Shown here piece after piece: positions 34,517 through 46,350 of a DNA stretch of 64,000 nt (within the stretch, counting starts at the first letter, position 1; every line of letters starts with the position of its first letter). The stretch spans positions 109,319 to 173,318 of the forward strand of contig JACGCK010000097.1 in assembly GCA_014925825.1 (NCBI GenBank), in the 5' to 3' direction. Made by a program: the position numbers and the translations under genes. Origin of the DNA: Pholiota molesta. Lineage: Eukaryota > Basidiomycota > Agaricomycetes > Agaricales > Strophariaceae. Under the pieces are notes generated by a model that was not told the DNA's origin, ran no database searches, and saw nothing but the letters and a program-made list of their open reading frames with translations.

Positions 34517-35764
34517 GGGCGATGATCTCATTTGTTTTTCATGCAAAATCTGTCGTGTTTGATTCTTGCCCTTGCATGTCATTTATGTTTTTTTTTTCTT
34601 TGGCTGGGGCCTGCTGGGGCTTAACCACGCTACCTTGCTTCATTTCATTCAAATCCAGATATTAATATTCTTTGTCGGTGTTTATGGACGCTAGCGCTAG
34701 CACTCAGTATACGACTGCCTCATTTTCTTTCATTCTCGTTCTCTCATCTCAAGACTTCAGGTCTCCTCCAGTGCCTCACACGCACTTACTGCGTACGATT
34801 TCAACTGCTGCCAATGCACTTTGATGCACCTTAAGCATTATATCTACCTACGTACATACTTACAATTCCTTCCATCTCGGACAATCATTGGGCTTTATTG
34901 GGTCGTATAGGCGGTGTCTCCTGTATTATGACGAATTATGACCAGTCGGTTTCCTGACCAGGCGTCTCAAACTTCTGCAATTTATATTACCGCAAATAGA
35001 AATTGTGGACTAGTCGGGCGATGCAGATCTCGCAGATATGATCAACCCACTAAGCTCTCGCATTGGTACCTACAGGTACCATCCGGTAAATTTTAATTTT
35101 GATTGATTTTGAATTAGGAAAGATTAGGAACCAATAAATTGCTCATATGTACTCTTATGTACTATTTGAATAGTTTAACCTTTTAGCCGTCGAGGCCAAG
35201 CGAGGCGAGCACATTGAAGCACATTGATGGAAAAACAGACAAAAATGGTGTCGAAGTACATAGTATGCGAGTTTCGCAGCCCAAATTTTGAACTGTACCT
35301 ACAGACGAAAATATAACCAGGACCCGGGTTCCACCCATACTTCGAATGATAATATTGTCAGTGTTCTTACTACTTATCATCAGAGCACTAGAATTAATTG
35401 GCGCTGAAGCTGAAGCTTAAGACAGACAAGCTTCTCCAGGCTTCTCCGTCCTAAAAATAGGCTGATGCCAATGTCACTCTGGATCAATATACCTCGCCTT
35501 AAGGCTGAAGTTGGGCCCCAAGTTTTCAATGATGAGATCTCGAGAAATTATCGGCAAATTCGACAGAGAAGAAGTGTCATAAAGTTACAGTGTCAGAATT
35601 GACATGAACAGGCGTCGTTCGGTGATAAAGAAAAACAATTTGAGAACTACATAATCGTACCAGTACATTAACAGTCGTTAAGATACATCATCATCATCGT
35701 CGTCTCAGTTACATACAAAAGGTCGTCAGTCGTTAGATCGTTAAAAAAAATGCCACACCCGTGT
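34517..35764. other. intergenic, nothing recognised
   Basis: About 1.25 kb between convergent genes. AT-rich in 34970-35180. A small inverted motif GGTACCTACAGGTACC lies near 35065. No gene or larger repeat seen. Confidence 0.45.
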
Positions 35765-37815
35765 CTAAAGCATGGCCCGGATGGGTGTCCTGTCGTAAGA
35801 ATGAGAGATCGGAGTCTCAGCGTTGCTTGAGAACGTCGGCAGGGAATCGACATATTTCCGCCAGCTCTCTTCGGAGATGATTGGCGCACTGCAGTAGTCC
35901 TCGATCTTGAGCCCCACAAGCAACTCCTCCAAAGCGGGTAAGAGAGATTTCATGGCGCTTCGCTCCATGTCCGTCTGCTGGGCGCGCGAGATACCGCCGA
36001 CCTCGGAGAACCAAGCGCGGTCTTCCTTGATAACGCTCATTACGAACATATCGAGGACCCTCTGGTCTACGCCGTCCTCTACCGCGGCGTCGTATGCCAT
36101 TCGATGACCAACAGCTTCTATCAGTGCCTGGCACTGAGGAAGTATGAGCGCTTGGAATTCCGGGTCACGGTGGTGTTTGAAACGCGAAGCCAGCGTATCA
36201 CGCAGCTCTTGAAACATCGACGATTCGTGCCTCGCGAGAGGGCTATTGGGATCGCGAGATTCGGGGAGCTTGATGCGTCCGATAAGAATCTCCACCGCAA
36301 AGCCTTGAAACAAGAGGAGCTTCGTTAACCTCGGCATGAGAAAGCATCGGCGGTCAACTCACGAACTGCAAGTCCTAGGATGTCGCCCTCAGCGATGGCA
36401 GCGCCTCGCATATCCGCCTATCAGAATGTGAATGTTAGATAGAGATCAATTCTAATGGGGAGTTGACTACTCACATATTGAACCGAGAACTGGTTGACTT
36501 CGAAGACACCTTGGGCCCCGCATCTATCACCCAGTGTGATCAGTGATGAGCAACAATGTCTGACCACCGTAGCTTTTGAAATAGCAGCTATGCAATGGCG
36601 CGTAGTAAGATTCAGACTCTGGTCGTTAAATAATCTGAGAGCATCCTTGAGGAAGGACTCGAAAACGATCGACTGAGCGAGGGTGGACAAGATGGGATAT
36701 TGTTGCGTGGGGAACGACAAGATGGGCTTCAGTCCTCCGTTAAGAGCATCGGTGACATGTCTTCGTTGGCTGTAGCGGCTGGCAACATATAGACCCATCT
36801 TCATAGAGGACAGGGCCATGCCTGCGATAGACATTGAACCGACTATGATGCGGTAGATATTGTCGAAAAATTGGCCTCGGATATCCTCACCCTTCTCCGA
36901 AGGAGCGAGGAGGGCCGTTGGAGGAAGACGAACATGATTGAAATACGTCAAGCAATGATTTATTGGTACAGAACTTCCGCGAGGGGTCATAAGCCTGATT
37001 AAAGTCAATCGGTCAATAAGCGATAAGACAAAATTTGAAATATGTACCTGCTCGTGATCCCTGGACTCATGCTATCCCCATCGTGCAATAGCACGCTAAA
37101 GGGTCTAATGCCTCTATCTTGGCCATTTACAAGGAGGCGGGCAAATACAACAGCCATTGTCGGGATACCGCATGGGGAAGAGGGAGGCATGTGTCTGGAA
37201 AATGGTTATCAGTGTTGCTTCTAGTAGAAATGACGAATCAGCGTACTTTGCCGCTCGCTCATACGGAGTGTGAAGGTCGATAGAACCGTCAGGTAGGACT
37301 GTTGCGGTAGTTTCAAGGTTTCTTGCGTCCAACCCATGACCTATCTCTGTAAGGCAAAACTGGCCACTGCCATTTAGATCATTTTAGCATTCATCATTAC
37401 TTGCAACTTTATCCATATTCAGGTCTAACTTACAAGAGTTCGAAATTCAGGAGACGCTTGAGCGTACCCGTGATGTCGGGCCGAACAGGAGCGTAGCGAG
37501 CGAGTGTTCCAGCACAAAGATTAAGATGCAGACTGAGAAGTGAAGCTGCAGCCCCGTCCATAGGCAAAATGGGATCCATCTGCAGCTCCCAGAACTTTGG
37601 GGACGTGTTGACTATGTCGTCCGCGGTGAGCTCTGCATATTCGAAGAAAGTCAGCAAAGGTTTACACTGGATATCACCAAAAAAGACAAACGATAGGCCC
37701 TGCCAATCGCAATGGCGCGTCTATAGGCCAACTGGACCTTCTCGTCGTGAGTAAGGTGTGCAGAAACCGCTTGAAAGAGAGGCGATTGCGCCAGCGAAGA
37801 GGTTCGAAAAGACAT
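35765..37815 (-). CDS. acyl-CoA oxidase/dehydrogenase-like enzyme
   Basis: Seven exons in phase on the minus strand: 37815-37692, 37632-37434, 37366-37247, 37194-37048, 36994-36475, 36417-36363, 36303-35765; 567 residues. Features of the flavin acyl-CoA family include QFCLTEIGHGLDARNLETTA in the middle domain, RLPPTALLAPSEK, and C-terminal helices with AIAEGDILGLAVRFAVEILI. Members oxidise acyl-CoA to enoyl-CoA in fatty-acid beta-oxidation; oxidases act in peroxisomes. The C-terminus AML is not a standard peroxisomal targeting signal, so location and exact substrate are open. It is shorter than classic acyl-CoA oxidases (about 660-700 residues). Confidence 0.82.
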
Positions 37816-39408
37816 TGTTGTATCTCGAGTTCCGGGGAGTAAAGAATGAGCAGTGAAGATCTGTGAAGACGTTGTCCGACCTTTATCAGAATCGCGTAAA
37901 AACTAGTTTCTGGGCTTCTCTTTGGAGCTCTTTGGACAGTGGAAATACTTACTAAGGAAGATCGGTTGTACCTGGGATGTTAAGATCTGCAAAGATGTAA
38001 AAGTCCATTAATATACATATTGCGCTCAAGTGATCTACACAGAGAACATTAATAGGCAGCAAATTCTCATTACGCCATGGAGAAAAGTATAGATAAGACT
38101 TGAGAAGCTGATGGGCTTACACGAGGCTGTACATCCATCAGACGCGGACCGCATAGAGAAAATACTAACTCAATATAACTCCAAGGAACGCCGGTTGATT
38201 TTTGCAGCGGTTTTCATTTTGCCTGATAATATCATCGGTCAGAAAGGTCGGGTTGAATAAGTGCTCAGTCACAAAGGCAAAGGGACTATCCGTTGTACTT
38301 CAAGACCGTCAACTTAGCTTGACTGTGGAAACCCAAACGCAACTGAGGTTACTGTGCAATTCAGTATTTGAACGACGACCAGCATCAGTGTGCAAGAGGA
38401 TGGCGCCTCCGTAACAGCTGATGAATGCCACTTCCTTGGTCGGTTGAGCCGCAGCGCTTTCTCCATTCGTTAGCATGAGGGGTCCGACGATGTCCGCGTG
38501 AACGAAGCAAACGGATATAGCGTTTTGGTAGGTTTGACACATCGCATCGTCGCAGAGGTGTGATAGACAGGCAGAATTGGAAGAAATTTGATCTTCTTGA
38601 ACAGCCAAGGTGGGAAACGCGGGTCGAGGGTCCCAAGAGGGTTCATAGTAGGTCCAAGGTGGGTCCAAGGTGGGTCCAATATTATGAGTCCCATATTGCA
38701 AGTATCCCAGAGACAAAATGAATACTCGCATCACTTCTGGACCACTTAGAAAGAGATAGCTTCACTTGATGCACTAAGCTGGGCCTTGAGCTTGAACATT
38801 TGAACTATTCAAGGGAGATGAGTAATCAGTTCAAGACGCGTACATACTAGTAGTAACGCCGGTGGACCAGTCACACTATTTTGTGATGAGGGCTGACGCA
38901 GACTTCGTTCCTCCGAGTCGGCGTTGTTCTTTTCGTCAATGCGGTTTAGCTAGGCCAAAGCTAGGCCCACGGGGCTAATGAGCAGGATAATCATTCTCTG
39001 TTGCCTCCTAGAGATCAAAGTGAGTAATGTGTATCTGATGAGAAGCATCGAACTCTAACATAAGTACAGCAAATGTACAGCCAAATGGTTCAGCATTTGC
39101 CAGCATTCTCACGAAATCTACTTCCATCCACTTCTCTACAAACCGTTAAAGGATCGAACGATTCGGTAACCTCGAAAAATCAGGTCTTCAAATTTCGGCA
39201 CTCTTTTTGACTCTTTCTGTGTTCGAAATACTTTCTTCTCAGTTCAGTCTTGATTTATTTGAGGCATTGGGCGAGGTGCAAAACGAGGTGAGCAAGTTGT
39301 ATCATGTAACACCATGGTAATATGATATGAGCAGCTACTAAACAAGGACGATTCCTTACAGGCTCGGTCCATCAGAGCAAGAAAAACTGGTTTCATACGT
39401 GAAAAGCA
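37816..39408. other. long intergenic stretch, no gene supported
   Basis: About 1.6 kb between divergent genes. A minus-strand open frame at 38309-38734 has no start context, splice partner or known domain. A short tandem repeat occurs at 38640-38680. Confidence 0.4.
38640..38680. repeat. short tandem repeat of GGTCCAAGGTGG type
   Basis: Three imperfect 13-base units built on GGTCCAAGGTGGG. Too short to suggest more than local slippage. Confidence 0.7.
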
Positions 39409-41166
39409 ATGGGAATCAAGAAAGGGTACAAAAAACGGTGGCAGACATTCTACAACAATTCAATATCACACCCAACTCCAAGCGACTCGGAAATTGGGCG
39501 CCGACGCAATCACAATTCCTCGATCCCAATAGCGACGCTTCCTCCCGAGATCATATTGGACATAATATCGCTAACAACGCCATCTGCCGGGGATTGCGAT
39601 CCCGACGCTTCCAGGAACATTCGGATTTGTAGCCAAGTTTGTCATTCCTGGAGGAGCCTCTGCTTGTTAAATCCCCTATTATGGAGTCCCTGCTTCTCTT
39701 GGCTCGATCTGGTGAGTGAGAAATGGACTCGCGAACTCTTGCGACGGTCAGGAATGGATTCCCCGCTGTCAGTGGGCCTTTGGCTAAGGAATATACCGAG
39801 TTGGGGATTCAGAGGTGGCAACAAACGACGCATCCAGTCGACCAAGACGAACATTGACTTGTTATCACAGCGTCATGAGCAAATCAGGCACCTCGCGATT
39901 TGTGTGCACCATGATTATCCATTGGAAGACTTCGAGAAAGCCTTCCTACCTTTTTCTGGATCAGCACCCGCGTTGTCAACCTTTGTCTTGTTAATGGGAG
40001 ACAAAAGTTTCACCCGAAACTATCATTTTATATTGGATTCTGCGGTATTTGGGGGAAAGATTTGTCCCTTAAAGCACCTATCGCTCAGGAATTGCGCACT
40101 GGATCTCAAGTCGCCATTGTACTGTCAGCTCACTTCCCTTGATATTTTTTACTTCGGAAACGATCCACGCGCACCCACCGCAGCCGAATGGCTGGCGGTC
40201 TTAGAGACATGCAAGAGTCTCGTCACTTTGTACTGGGAAGGATCTTTTTCAAGTCGCAAATCAACTGCCGACGCGCATGAAGTCTTTCTTCCATCACTTG
40301 CAAATCTCCAGCTTCATTTGTTGTTTCCTGATGCGATTACCTTTCTTTCCCATCTCCGATTCTCTTCGTTGCGCAGGTTCGATGTCATAGTGAGTGGCAT
40401 TCATCCCAAAAGCGACGAATTTCAAACTCTATCAACTATCCTGAAATACCACATCAACACATTCCTCCCCACATTGAATCCATCTCCCTGGCTTCTCTCA
40501 TTTGTTGACAACGACCATATAAGAGTCGCACAATTTCCTCCCGGCGCACCAACAGCTTTCTCCATACAATACGGAATCTCGCCAGATAGTATCCACCTTT
40601 CTGAGATGCCCTTTGCGATATCGTCATTGCTTTCTATGTTGGAACATATACCGAATGGAATCGCCCAATTGGACGACCTCACAGTCTACATTGACCACCC
40701 AGTTCACCCCAAGATTCCCGCAAACGATAGCTTGCTAGCTGCTTTGTCTCCTTTTGCATGGGTGACAACTCTCCGGTTGGCATATTATGTAGTTTACACC
40801 AGGTTTTTCGAGGCCAGGGATTCATTCCGGACAGCTCAGTGTCCAAATCTCACGGAAAACATCCTCGACTATCCCAATTCTTTGCTCACGACACCTTCTC
40901 CCCTTTGCTTATTTCCGCGGCTTTCCCGTCTGGTTGTACAGCCCATAACACCTTTCAATACTCTCAAAACGTTTATAATGGAGCGCAAAGCGGTGGGTTT
41001 GCCGATACCAACAATCCATCTCTCCGATTACGAACTTGAACCTGATGTGGTCTACAAGCGCTCGGAGCTGCTAAGTTACCCACAGCATGAACAGTTACGC
41101 AAATTGGGCCCTACTATAACCTTTGATAGGCGTGTTCAAGAAACACTTGCTACCAATAGAGTTTAG
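39409..41166 (+). CDS. F-box protein (large, single exon)
   Basis: 585 residues without introns. The N-terminus is basic and Ser-rich. The F-box lies at about 42-95: IATLPPEIILDIISL, then ICSQVCHSWRSLCLLNPLLW. The rest has leucine-rich segments with blocks such as LKHLSLRNCALDLKSPL and SLRRFDVIVSGI, as in the typical mushroom F-box expansions. It probably acts as a substrate receptor of an SCF ubiquitin ligase. It is not closely related to the three-copy F-box family beside it: different length, no shared intron, and only the general F-box pattern in common. Confidence 0.85.
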   Translation: MGIKKGYKKRWQTFYNNSISHPTPSDSEIGRRRNHNSSIPIATLPPEIILDIISLTTPSAGDCDPDASRNIRICSQVCHSWRSLCLLNPLLWSPCFSWLDLVSEKWTRELLRRSGMDSPLSVGLWLRNIPSWGFRGGNKRRIQSTKTNIDLLSQRHEQIRHLAICVHHDYPLEDFEKAFLPFSGSAPALSTFVLLMGDKSFTRNYHFILDSAVFGGKICPLKHLSLRNCALDLKSPLYCQLTSLDIFYFGNDPRAPTAAEWLAVLETCKSLVTLYWEGSFSSRKSTADAHEVFLPSLANLQLHLLFPDAITFLSHLRFSSLRRFDVIVSGIHPKSDEFQTLSTILKYHINTFLPTLNPSPWLLSFVDNDHIRVAQFPPGAPTAFSIQYGISPDSIHLSEMPFAISSLLSMLEHIPNGIAQLDDLTVYIDHPVHPKIPANDSLLAALSPFAWVTTLRLAYYVVYTRFFEARDSFRTAQCPNLTENILDYPNSLLTTPSPLCLFPRLSRLVVQPITPFNTLKTFIMERKAVGLPIPTIHLSDYELEPDVVYKRSELLSYPQHEQLRKLGPTITFDRRVQETLATNRV

Positions 41167-41399
41167 TATGTATCTAAATTTTCGAGTACGTACCGTATCA
41201 ACAGAGTTTGAATAGTCTCCTTTGAACGTTTGAAGACTTCATATTTATAATAAATTATCATGGACATGCGAATTGGTCACCGAATGAACACTCCAAGCAA
41301 ATCCGCAGTGGCCATGCAATTGTATTATAGATATTTAATGTCTGCAGAGGGAAGGCGTTAAATAAATAATGTTTGAACGTAGAATGAAAATAGATACTT

Positions 41400-41611
41400 G
41401 CCAGTGGATCCAAGATGCAAGTACTCAATATTCGGCAGCTGAAGCGCGGTTCGGCTCGCGGCCGCGGCCGTCCCCAGATTGCGCAAACGAAGTTCTGGGA
41501 GGCTCTTGCCACTATCAACGTCTACGCCGTACAAGCCCTTTCTGTCCCTATAGGCAGCGGTAATGGCGTCGAGCACAAGCAAGTCCGTAATACTGCTCAC
41601 CATTCTGATCA
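41400..41611 (-). pseudogene. fragment of a leucine-rich (F-box-like) gene
   Basis: The minus-strand frame reads VSSITDLLVLDAITAAYRD, then LPELRLRNLG and LPNIEYLHLGS, which look like leucine-rich repeats of an F-box-type protein. No F-box, start or complete gene surrounds it. It ends where the segmental repeat of F-box copy 2 begins, as if truncated by that insertion. This is an impression from composition, with weak support. Confidence 0.35.
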
Positions 41612-41616
41612 ACACG

Positions 41617-43305
41617 CCGACACCCCACCACACACAAACCCACAATCAACCCACAATCGCCCCAAGATCAACCCAGGATTGACATCCCTTGATTTGCTGA
41701 ATCGTTAATCTGGGTCACTCCGGTTTATGTGAATCCTCCAGGAGTCCACTCTATTGTCACAGAAGTTGTGGACCTTACTCCAGGCCACTTCTCCCATTGA
41801 AGTCTGCGCAGTGAGGCCTTTTCTTGTAAGCACCGACGCCCACGTCTGAATAGTCAGCTCCAACTAACCATAACCTGTGGGCATTCCTAGAGGACAGCTG
41901 TGTCGTCTCGAGTCCTTCGCATTCGAAATTTTGAATCATGAACCTGGCTGTCGACTCTTCCTTCAATTTGCCTGTGGACATATGCTTTTGCATAGTGGAT
42001 GTCCTGGCATCTGAGGATGATGTTGAATCCTTGAAGGCATGTTCACGAACCTGCAGAACCTTTCACTCTTTGTGTGTGAAACATATCTTTGCGACCCTTA
42101 ATATCGACCGCCGTCTAGTTAAAGATCGACCGTCTGCTCTTAGGCGATTTAGAAGCCTTCTGTATCGAACTCCCAACGTGGCAACCTATGTCAAGAAACT
42201 CGATCTCTTCATTGGAAATCTTGAAGAAAGAAACCCCAGTATTCCGCATATTCTCGAGAAACTTTCGAATGTCAAGACGTTTTCCCTCTCTTTCGATGAT
42301 TCAAAGAGGCCCTGGCATACATATCGGATGCTTTTGAAAACATCCCTTGAAAGGTTCATTCAGTCATCGGACCTTACATTCTTTCGACTCAAAGCTATCA
42401 AGGGATTTCCCATCGCATCCGTTTTTTCGAGCTCGACCCACCTTGAAGGTCTGGATCTTGATTGCGCAGTGGGTCCTTCAGCCGACGATGCCAACTTGGA
42501 GAGTTTGCAACAGAAATATGACGCAATTTCCCATCTTCGATCATTCTCTATGGGCCGCCATTGCTGGAAAGCCGCCGGGCAACTACTCGGACAAGGATGT
42601 CAGAATTTACCCGTTTTCGATTTTAGTACGCTTTCAACTCTATCTCTGGATCTCGTACATTCAGATGAACAATTCGAACTCACGAAACGTCTCTTAAATA
42701 CCGCAAAGCAGTTGAAGGTTTTGGAAATACGAGGTTAGCGAATAAATTTTCTTCAGCCATGCTTAATTTTGTTCCACTGACTTTGAATAATTAGTAAACA
42801 GTTATTCAGACGAACTTCTCCAACATTTTCGATTCGTAGAACATATGCATCCGTCTTCCCAGAAGACTCTACAGAATCTCAAGTGGGCGTACGTCATTCA
42901 AAACGAAGATGAGGATCCTTACTGCGGAGCATGCGAAGAGCTCAGCATTCTGGCGTCAGCCAAATGTCCTCTCCAATCTATCGAGTTGAAAGTGATAGTG
43001 ACTACGCTTTGTACCTGCAGCACACGAAAGGAGGTTTGGGGGAAGCTCAACGATGTGGCCACCCTTGCAAAATTTCCGTTCCTTCGCCAAGTTACTATTC
43101 GCGTCGTCCTCTGTCCCTATGGGTCAGTCGATAGGGATCTAGTGAATGGACTTGATGATGTAGCTCAAAGTGCCTTTGAGACACTGCGGAGGCAGCCTAG
43201 TGTTGACTTCGAATTTCTTGTCACTGACGAGTCGGTATAAATCTAAGTCTGTTGGTACATATATATTTTAGTAAGCATCATCATGTAAATTAGATAAGTA
43301 CATGT
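41617..43305 (+). repeat. segmental repeat unit, copy 2
   Basis: Matches 47055-48745 in inverted orientation along its whole length, including about 300 bases upstream of the start codon with shared words ACACACAAACCCACAATC, GATTTGCTGAATCGTTAATC and TCCTCCAGGAGTCCACTCTA-like sequence. Copy 1 (3545-5350) is more distant upstream. Copies 2 and 3 thus form an inverted repeat with arms of about 1.7 kb and a spacer of about 3.8 kb. Confidence 0.8.
41938..43240 (+). CDS. F-box protein, segmental copy 2
   Basis: Exons 41938-42733 and 42795-43240 join in phase to 413 residues. The F-box is LPVDICFCIVDVL followed by ESLKACSRTCRTFHSL. The rest is leucine-rich, with YVKKLDLFIGN and THLEGLDLDCAVG. An in-frame TGA lies two codons before the ATG, so MNLAVDSSFNLP is the true start. 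Exon lengths are identical to copy 1; the intron is 61 bases. The three copies share roughly three quarters of their residues, while their introns are about as similar at the DNA level as the exons. Likely an SCF substrate receptor, target unknown. Confidence 0.87.
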
Positions 43306-43737
43306 ATAGATGCAGTCAGATAAAAAGGGAATGAACCATCTTGGATGAGAGACTCAGAGCTTGGCACGGAAGCAACAGGCCATTTGCCAGTGGTCGGTTA
43401 ATCATCGATCAGTTTCTGGTAGCACTGGGCAGGCAAAACCACGCTGAAATACCCAATATTAATCAAGTTTGTGAGTGCCGATGCGTAGAAATCGAGAAAC
43501 CCTCAGTTTGAAATGATATAGAGTAGAAGACATCAAATGACCGTGTAAGTTAACGTTGCGACACCTCAGAAACCTGTCAGAAACGCATCATCGTCATATG
43601 GAATAATTAATTTTCTCACGATATGTTGTTCAAGCATTACTCAACGAGGCCATTATCCTTCAGATCTTTACCAGTACCATCAACCTCAATCCCTATATTA
43701 CGGCCATTCTCAGGTTTCGATTAATACACTACAAAAT
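43241..43737. other. intergenic
   Basis: About 500 bases. The first 65 still match the 3' flanks of the other F-box copies; the rest should hold the promoter of the membrane-protein gene. Nothing else recognised. Confidence 0.45.
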
Positions 43738-44259
43738 ATGGCAGCACAAATGTCGGCCAGCCATCCAGGCATGGCAGAAGCCGCCTCAGCCACTATCGCA
43801 GGCCTTCCCTCCGAAATCCGTATTCCCATAGCCCGAACCCTTGACTTCGTCTCTGCCGCATTCTCCTTCCTAAAGCTCACCTTCAGCTTCTTCACGGGCC
43901 TCTTCACGCCTTTTCTCCGTCTCTCGCCCCTGCCTGTCCTCGGGTACGTCTGCGCGCCGCTGTTCGTCTTTCTGGACATCACCGCGACGCTCTTCGTCCG
44001 CGCGCCGTATCGGACGGTGGCCTATCTCCTGGAGGCCGTCTTCCCGCTGTATGTCTTTGTCGGCGTGGCGTGCATAACAGGCGTCTTGCTCGGGCTTATC
44101 GCGCGTGTGATGTGTCGGCTGTTGACTGCGTCGTTGGAGCCTGCCGAATTCGATGGGTTCGAACCCGCGATAGTCAAGACGGAGGCGGACCTGGGAAGCA
44201 AAGATACCAATCGGAAGAGAAAAGGAAAGCAAGCTGAGAAAACCAAGCTCGAAGCGTAG
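43738..44259 (+). CDS. small multi-pass membrane protein
   Basis: 173 residues, single exon. Hydrophobic segments lie at about 40-60 (FVSAAFSFLKLTFSFFTGLF), 65-85 (LSPLPVLGYVCAPLFVFL) and 95-125 (VAYLLEAVFPLYVFVGVACI), ending before IARVMCRLL. The C-terminal tail is charged and Lys-rich. No family recognised. The sequence 7956-8392 is a broken copy, and both copies lie next to parts of the F-box repeat family, so the gene may have travelled or been duplicated with it. Protein-level conservation with the broken copy supports that this is a real gene. Confidence 0.72.
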   Translation: MAAQMSASHPGMAEAASATIAGLPSEIRIPIARTLDFVSAAFSFLKLTFSFFTGLFTPFLRLSPLPVLGYVCAPLFVFLDITATLFVRAPYRTVAYLLEAVFPLYVFVGVACITGVLLGLIARVMCRLLTASLEPAEFDGFEPAIVKTEADLGSKDTNRKRKGKQAEKTKLEA

Positions 44260-45253
44260 AAAAAAGCACGCTTGTCATAATTCTGCATCTACTGTATTGT
44301 ATATTTCGCGTCCGAAGTTGGTCCGGGCTTCTAACCTCTTGCTCGTGAGATACCTCTTCCACGCCCACATCCGCCTTTGCCATAATGCTCACGCGCTGTA
44401 TCTTCTATTCATTTTTTTCAGCTCGTGGGCACTATATACCGGATACCCCACAGCATTACTAATGCCTGAACACCTATGACTGCGGCAGCGCGTGGAGCTC
44501 CGCAGGTGAACTACAGCATTATTGGACTAGTACACAATCGCTATCACTCTACCGCCGGCCCAGGACCCCCATTATCTGATTCACGGGGTGTAATAGGCTG
44601 GTGTAAGGACTAAACTGGTTCTCCATGGGCCACGTTGAGATACATCAAATTTCCAGCTGAAAGCGTTTAGCTAGAATTTCGCTCATGACCTGGTTCCGAC
44701 GCATCGATCCAGAATTCTCCCTGTTCTACCTATTTATTGCTTATCATCCTTGTCTTCGAAAACTTGCCATACAACATTGAACAGCGCAGTTGGTGCACCA
44801 CCTCACATTATATCCGGACGTCTAAATACAGCCATTTTATCTTACCCAGCACATACCATTACCATAGCCACCTTACTGTAGACCACTTTGTGAAGCACTA
44901 TGTAATTTATCAAACAGAAATCGAGAAATGCGATGATATTAGAGAAAAATGATATGCTACAAATTGTATATACATCCTTTGAATCGATACAAGTAAAGGT
45001 CCGCGCGTAGAAATGATTAGGACGAACACGTTGTGTATGCGTAGTGCGTGGGTGTTTAATGAGCGTCAACGAACGGGCACTCTAGAGTGCTCGCCGTGGT
45101 ACATCATGAAGGCATGAGGGAGTACATATCGGAGAATCATTGTACACGTGTCCAAGGTAGAAGTCCAGTTCTAGGCAAGGCATTGAGAATTTTCGGGGGG
45201 CTCTTTCGAGAGCGTGCGTCCAGACGAAGAAAAAAGTGGCAGTGAAAGGGCGT
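44260..45253. other. intergenic, no gene seen
   Basis: About 1 kb between convergent genes. AT-rich in 44720-44990. No repeat shared with the neighbouring F-box units was noticed. Confidence 0.45.
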
Positions 45254-46350
45254 TCAGATAGCAGTGGGGCTCGAGCGGAAGCTCGGGCCGCCTTCGTGCG
45301 ACGACGACGCCGCGTCGCCGCCGCCATTGTGCAGCGGCACCGGCAGATCCGCGGGGCGCTCGTGCGAGTAGAAGCTGCTCGACGACGACGCGGCCGACGC
45401 GCTGCGCGACAGGCTCGCCGCGGACTGCGGCGCGGGGCTCACGTAGCGCGGGAGCGACTCCTCCGGCTTCTGCAGCAGGAACCCGCGCAGGCCCGCCGCC
45501 TTCTCGCCCTGGCGCCCGAACCCGAGCCCCGCCTTCTCGGTGCTGCGCCACGTGCCGGCGTCGGAGACGGTGGTGTCCGCGCGGAGGATGTACGGCTGCT
45601 TCTCGGTGGGCGCGGGCGAGCCGAAGGAGACGGCGTACGGCCCGGCGTTGACGAAGACGGGGCGCTTGTCGGTGGAGGTGGGGAGGATGCCCTTGGCCTC
45701 GGCGCGCCAGGTGGTGATGGACCGCTTGGCCTTGGCTTTCTCGCGGAAGATGAGGCCGAGGAGCATGTTCAGGCACCCGAGGGCGAAGAGGAAGAAGGCG
45801 GAGACGAGGGTGAAGTCGTCGACGTGGTGCGAGAGGATTTGGGTGGAGATGAGGCATTGGAAGATGCCCAGTGCGCCCAAGCCGAATTGGGTACCGAGGA
45901 CGGGGAAGTATTTGTCAAAGAAAACCATGGGCCAGCTGCACTCGGAAACTGTAGAAAAAGTGGATATTAGACATAGAGTTCAGAGGTGAGAGTCGACTGT
46001 GGTCTACTCACGGAACAAGATGATGGTCTGGAAGATGATCAGAAGGCTTGCGACGACGGCCCAGAAGACACCCGCAGGTTGGTTGGGAACGGTGCTGCCC
46101 ATAATGTAATCGCAGTCCAACATGGTGTTGTTGTCGGCAGATGTTTTATTGGCCTCAAAGGCGTTGACGGCCTTGATGTTGGTGACCATAACCACGATTG
46201 TGCTTGCAAACACCAAGATCAGAGAGATCAAACTGAGGGCGCGAACAGCGTTCAAGCCCATAAATTGGACTGCATCATGGAGGGCATAGTCAGCATCAAG
46301 ATGCGAGGTTGCAGAAGTCAAAGGGACTTACTAGCGCGAGGAGGCAACAT
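45254..46350 (-). CDS. four-helix membrane protein of unknown function
   Basis: Exons (minus strand) 46350-46332, 46269-46012 and 45948-45254 join in phase to 323 residues. The first coding exon is only 19 bases (MLPPRA plus one base). Membrane helices: ALSLISLILVFASTIVVMV, GVFWAVVASLLIIFQTIILF, FGLGALGIFQCLISTQIL, and FTLVSAFFLFALGCLNMLLG. Between helices 1 and 2 is a loop with Cys and an N-glycosylation site (NKTSADNNTMLDC). The long C-terminal tail is cytoplasmic, Ser-rich, and in very GC-rich DNA. It resembles uncharacterised tetraspan membrane proteins widespread in basidiomycetes; I cannot assign a role. It lies inside the inverted repeat formed by F-box copies 2 and 3. Confidence 0.82.

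Noticed and set aside
36304..36362. Phase break between exons 6 and 7 of the acyl-CoA oxidase-like gene
   Set aside because: A first reading suggested a frameshift, but a 59-base GT-AG intron ending TTTCAAG joins AVR to FAVEILIGRIKL in phase.
44150..44170. GGGTTCGAACCC, a tRNA T-loop-like palindrome
   Set aside because: It lies in the coding sequence of the membrane protein and no cloverleaf or matching A box surrounds it. The related bases in the pseudogene at about 8000 confirm its coding origin.
45236..45970. Plus-strand open frame opposite the four-helix protein
   Set aside because: Arg/Ala/Gly-rich shadow of the real minus-strand exon; no domain.
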